DNA from: Chloroflexi bacterium SZAS-1
GTDB lineage: Bacteria; Chloroflexota; Chloroflexia; Chloroflexales; Roseiflexaceae
DNA: 35,600 nucleotides
Reading direction: 5' to 3'
Assembly: GCA_018266315.1 (NCBI GenBank)
Contig: JAFEAS010000170.1
Span: 1 to 35,600, forward strand
Part shown: piece by piece, positions 33,104-35,600 of the stretch
Layout: every line of letters begins with the position of its first letter
Numbering within the stretch: the stretch's first letter is position 1
Notes under the pieces: model-generated
What the model was told of the DNA's origin: nothing
The model's input: the letters and a program-made list of their open reading frames with translations, nothing else
Database searches by the model: none
Translations under genes and position numbers: made by a program

Positions 33104-33666
33104 GGGTGAGTGATCAGCCGCCGCTGGGGCAACCCAGAGGAACTTCCCGACTCCTCGCCCGCTCGCAGGATGAAGGCGGAATGATGAAGGATGAACATAA
33201 CAATTCATTCTTCAGCGCGCATCCTTCATCCTGCGAGCGGAAGGCTACCCCGCGAAACCGTAAGCGGGGGCACGGTGGTGGTAACACTGCCGCGACGCAA
33301 GCCGGCAACAGAGAGCAGTCCCGCCGTGTGTAGGCGGCAGGGTGCCGCTGGCAGTTGGCACGTAAGCCGCTGGCAGTTGCAGCCTGCCGCCCGCACACTG
33401 GTAAGGGGTGAAAGGGTGCGGTAAGAGCGCACCAGCGCTAGCAGTGATGCTGGCGGCTAGGCGACTGCGCTGGCCGATGGGGAGCAAGGTGCGTGGGGCG
33501 GGCTTATCGTGTGGGAGCCGCAAGGCGTATGTACCACCGCGCTCGTTCGCATCGCCGCCGTAACGGCGAGGGTGGGTAGCACCCACCAGGCTAGGAGCGG
33601 CCTGCGCCGTAGGCGCAGAGAGAGATGGCGGCATCATAACAGAATCGGGGGTACGATCACTCACCC
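33104..33666 (+). ncRNA. rnpB: RNase P RNA, bacterial class A type
   Basis: The catalytic RNA that removes tRNA 5' leaders. The ends pair as a perfect 12-bp P1 (33104-33115 with 33655-33666). P2 is GCCGCC/GGCGGC (33117-33122, 33627-33632) and P3 is CTGGG/CCCAG (33124-33137). Conserved regions are GAGGAACTTCCCGACTCC (33137-33154), CAACAGAGAGCA (33305-33317), GGTGAAAGGGTGCGG then TAAGAGCGCACC (33407-33432), and ACAGAATCGGGGG (33639-33651). The P4 strands are altered in sequence but still pair with a bulged U (ACTTCCCGA with TCGGGGGT). At about 563 nt it is much longer than the usual 350-400, partly through an inserted hairpin at 33159-33240. Several frames of 60-140 codons across it are not genes. 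Confidence 0.95.
33159..33240 (+). repeat. Inserted hairpin with GGATGAA-type repeats inside rnpB
   Basis: The arms 33159-33176 and 33223-33240 are exact 18-nt complements. Between them lie further copies of the motif (GATGAAGGATGAA and, complementary, TTCATTCTTC), giving a second internal stem. It falls between conserved region I and the P7/P8 area, where E. coli rnpB has only a few bases. Confidence 0.85.
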
Positions 33667-33676
33667 ATCCATTGCT

Positions 33677-33705
33677 TTGTTGCAGCTGCGCTTTTATGGT
33701 ATACT
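33677..33705 (+). promoter_or_regulatory. Promoter of the T-box transcript
   Basis: TTGTTG (33677-33682), 17 bp, TATACT (33700-33705), beginning only 11 nt after the end of RNase P RNA. It predicts a start near 33712, right before T-box stem I. Confidence 0.55.
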
Positions 33706-33711
33706 GCGCCG

Positions 33712-34006
33712 CAGCACAAGGCCATACCCAGGAGTAGTACGCGTAAAAAGCAGCGAGCGGCCGGTTGGTGTGAGGCCGCGCACACGCCGAACTCGCCTGG
33801 GTGAGCGCCGAGCCAGGGAAGGGCGAAAGGGGCAGGGCGGTATACGCGACGGAGCGTTACTGCAGATTGGTTCCTTTAGCAGCGTAGTTGGCTTCGGGGG
33901 CGCCCGTTACAGCGCAATGCGAGGGCTGCGGGCAATAGCCGCCGCCGAAGCAGGGTGGTACCACGAAGCGCATGCCTTCGTCCCTGGTTGGGGCGGGGCT
34001 TTTTTT
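33712..34006 (+). promoter_or_regulatory. T-box riboswitch, leucine (CUC) specifier
   Basis: The T-box sequence AGGGTGGTACCACG is at 33952-33965. Stem I base pairs ACCCAGG (33726-33732) with CCTGGGT (33796-33802). The loop-E signature AGTA (33733-33736) faces GAA (33789-33791). The triplet after GAA is CTC (33792-33794) followed by G, so the specifier reads leucine. The apical AGCGAG (33752-33757) and GGTGTGAGG motifs are present. TGGT in the T-box would pair with an ACCA tRNA end; tRNA-Leu carries A at the discriminator position, which agrees. Uncharged tRNA should stabilise the antiterminator and allow transcription into the downstream genes. Those genes do not look like leucine genes. Confidence 0.92.
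33976..34006 (+). terminator. Intrinsic terminator of the T-box switch
   Basis: CTTCGTCCC (33976-33984) pairs with GGGGCGGGG (33990-33998) over 9 bp including three G-U pairs, followed by C and seven Ts. Its left arm follows the T-box bulge region, the arrangement needed for mutually exclusive antiterminator and terminator forms. Confidence 0.85.
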
Positions 34007-34007
34007 A

Positions 34008-34037
34008 TTGAGTTTTCAGTTCTGAGTGCTGAGTTTT
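34008..34037 (+). repeat. Short TGAGTT-type tandem repeat after the T-box terminator
   Basis: Three imperfect units based on TGAGTTTT/TGAGTGC with a CAGTTC spacer lie between the terminator and the methyltransferase start. It looks like slippage-type low-complexity sequence; no function is visible. Confidence 0.5.
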
Positions 34038-34088
34038 AGCGTGGCTGCTCGCACCTGGGAAACTCACCATTCATGGGCTGAATTGCGT

Positions 34089-34910
34089 ATGGCCGACCCG
34101 GAGATTTATCAGTCTTACGCTGCTGTATACGATGCGATTGGGCAGGCGCGGCTGGGCGTGCAGCTGGCGGCCTGGGTATTAACATGGCTGCGTGCCCAGG
34201 GCGAAGTGCCGCGCCGCGTGCTCGATGTTGCGTGCGGCACTGGCGCCGCTGCGCAAGTGTTCGCAGCCGCGGGATGTGCCGTGGTTGGCGTCGATCGGGC
34301 GCGCCCAATGCTTGAGATTGCCCGGGGCCGTGCGCGCGATGCCAATCAGGCAATTACCTTTGTCGAACGCGATATTCGTGAGCTTGCACCATCGGCTACA
34401 ACTCATGGCGCGGAATCTGATGCAGACAATGCTGACATGTGGGCGATTGTTGGTCAGCCAGCATCGTTCGATCTTGCCACCTGCTTCTACGATAGCTTGA
34501 ACTACCTGACCGCCGATGGTGATCTCGATGGTGTAATGGGCGGGGTGGCAGCGGCGCTCCGGCCTGGCGGCTGGTTCATCTTCGATCTTAACACCGAAGC
34601 CGTATTTCAAGCCTACCACGAGCGCGATATTGTAACCTACGACGGGCCAGATATGCTGGTGTATAACCAGATACACTATCAACACCATACCCGCCTGGCC
34701 GAGGGCCGAATTGTGTGGTTTGTGCGCGAGCTTGATCGCTGGTGGCGGGGCGAAGAAACCCATACCGAACGCGCCTGGACTGAGACCGAGGTGCGCGCGG
34801 CGCTTGCCGCGGCCGGGCTAAACATGGTGGCGCAGCTCGCTCCGGGTGGCACGCCTGTAACCGAAGAATCCTACCGGGCGATTTACATCGCGCAGAAGGG
34901 GCAGGCGTGA
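34089..34910 (+). CDS. Class I SAM-dependent methyltransferase
   Basis: 273 aa. SAM-binding motif I is VLDVACGTGAAAQVF (about residue 43), motif II VVGVDRARPMLEIAR, motif IV FDLATCFYDSLNYL, and post-motif LRPGGWFIFDLNTE. This is the small-molecule methyltransferase pattern (Methyltransf_25/11 group), but the substrate cannot be read from it. The ATG at 34089 is preferred because the recognisable N-terminus (DPEIYQSYAAVYDAIG) starts there, although its ribosome site is weak; an upstream GTG at 34026 would begin inside the low-complexity repeat. It is the first gene after the leucine T-box, and its stop overlaps the next gene's GTG by 4 nt. Confidence 0.85.
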   Translation: MADPEIYQSYAAVYDAIGQARLGVQLAAWVLTWLRAQGEVPRRVLDVACGTGAAAQVFAAAGCAVVGVDRARPMLEIARGRARDANQAITFVERDIRELAPSATTHGAESDADNADMWAIVGQPASFDLATCFYDSLNYLTADGDLDGVMGGVAAALRPGGWFIFDLNTEAVFQAYHERDIVTYDGPDMLVYNQIHYQHHTRLAEGRIVWFVRELDRWWRGEETHTERAWTETEVRAALAAAGLNMVAQLAPGGTPVTEESYRAIYIAQKGQA

Positions 34911-35600
34911 GTGCAGAAACCGGGCGCACGAATGCCGGGCCACCGATAGTACAAACGGCCCAGAATGCTATCCGGCAGTTGTTCGCTGCGCTGGTACGTG
35001 CGGTTGCGACCCTGCGCGATTGGCGGCTAGTGCTGCTGGTTGGGCTTTGTTGTTTGCTGCTTGTGCTGCTGAGCCAGGTACCACTGAGCTATAGCTTTAA
35101 GGTTGGCAAGGATCGCGGCCCGCAGAGCGACTTGCCCTTTCTGACAAATTTTAACGACCCCGAAGGCAATGGCGATGCCAGCTTTCGCTGGTCGCGCGGC
35201 GAGGCGGGAATAACGGTGCCGGGCCTGGGCCACCGTGGCGCGCTCATGTTGCTCGACATTATTTCGCACCAGGGGCAGCAGCAAAGCGGTGGGGTTGGCG
35301 CGCTCGATCTGCTGATGCCCGATGGCACAACGGTGCAGCTGGCCCTGCGCCCCGAGGCGGCGCGCTACCATGTGTATGTGCCGCCTGCAAGCTCGCTCGA
35401 TGGCAGCCTGCAGGTGGGCTTGCGCACAACGCCCTGGCAGCAGCCTGGCGACCGGCGCGAGCTTGGCGTGGCAATTGGGCAAGATTTTACCGTGGCAAGT
35501 GTGTCCATGGGCGGTGTAGCATTGCCAGGTATGGGGTTGCTCGCCTGGCCGCTGCTGCTGGTGTTGCTGTGGCTCACGCTGCGAATCATGGGCTTTGATG
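34907..35600 (+). CDS. Membrane protein of unknown function (3' end outside window)
   Basis: Open from GTG 34907, overlapping the methyltransferase stop (GTGA), to the window end: at least 231 codons. A hydrophobic segment at about residues 42-60 (LVLLVGLCCLLLVLLSQVPL) is followed by a soluble, probably extracytoplasmic region of about 140 residues. A second hydrophobic segment begins near 208 (GLLAWPLLLVLLWLTL). This could be the N-terminal part of a multi-pass membrane enzyme such as a glycosyltransferase, but the visible part has no catalytic motif. It is translationally coupled to the methyltransferase and so also under the T-box. Confidence 0.7.
   Translation, partial: MSAETGRTNAGPPIVQTAQNAIRQLFAALVRAVATLRDWRLVLLVGLCCLLLVLLSQVPLSYSFKVGKDRGPQSDLPFLTNFNDPEGNGDASFRWSRGEAGITVPGLGHRGALMLLDIISHQGQQQSGGVGALDLLMPDGTTVQLALRPEAARYHVYVPPASSLDGSLQVGLRTTPWQQPGDRRELGVAIGQDFTVASVSMGGVALPGMGLLAWPLLLVLLWLTLRIMGFD

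Noticed and set aside
33509-34039. 176-codon open frame across rnpB and the T-box leader
   Set aside because: It covers two structured RNAs with conserved motifs; its Arg-rich translation has no domain.
1-35600. CRISPR arrays, insertion sequences, prophage or tRNA genes
   Set aside because: No regularly spaced repeats, transposase or integrase genes, or tRNA folds were seen; the DnaC/IstB-type ATPase sits with replication genes, not a transposase.

Overview
The window looks like chromosomal DNA of a filamentous Chloroflexota bacterium, class Chloroflexia (Roseiflexus/Kouleothrix/Chloroflexus relatives). This rests on GC-rich coding, GTG starts, the replication gene set, and lineage-typical proteins such as a choice-of-anchor Q beta-helix and a CBM/GH16 architecture. 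The genus is not resolvable from sequence alone.

Positions 1-10610 (minus strand) are housekeeping. Read in the direction of transcription they are rplI (ribosomal protein L9), dnaB (replicative helicase), a two-TM protein of unknown function, a DnaD-domain protein, a DnaC/IstB-type ATPase (probable helicase loader), a large TPR protein, cdaA (c-di-AMP synthase) and cdaR (YbbR-repeat partner, cut by the window edge). A consensus DnaA box and a large palindrome lie between rplI and dnaB. Another near-perfect palindrome lies between the loader and the TPR gene.

Positions 11043-26470 (plus strand) are the accessory heart of the window, a beta-1,3-glucan (laminarin-type) utilisation locus. A one-protein signalling system (LacI-type sugar-binding domain, histidine kinase, receiver domains and AraC DNA-binding domain) is followed by an ABC sugar importer (lipoprotein binding protein plus two permeases, no ATPase). 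Next come a GH16 lipoprotein, a large secreted GH16 enzyme and a cytoplasmic GH161-like phosphorylase. The inferred route is cleavage of beta-1,3-glucan at the surface, import of oligosaccharides, and intracellular phosphorolysis to glucose-1-phosphate. In the large enzyme the GH16 domain is inserted inside a carbohydrate-binding domain. Two degenerate ~82-bp direct repeats bracket the last two genes.

Positions 26659-31614 (plus) hold a lipoprotein with a class A beta-lactamase-like fold, a DUF4139-like cytosolic protein and a secreted protein with three internal repeats. A bidirectional terminator separates these from convergent sucC (minus).

Positions 33046-34006 (plus) hold two structured RNAs back to back. 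The first is RNase P RNA (rnpB), carrying an unusual inserted hairpin. The second is a T-box riboswitch whose specifier reads CUC (leucine), with its own promoter and terminator. The T-box is followed not by a leucine gene but by a class I SAM methyltransferase and a membrane protein that runs off the window.
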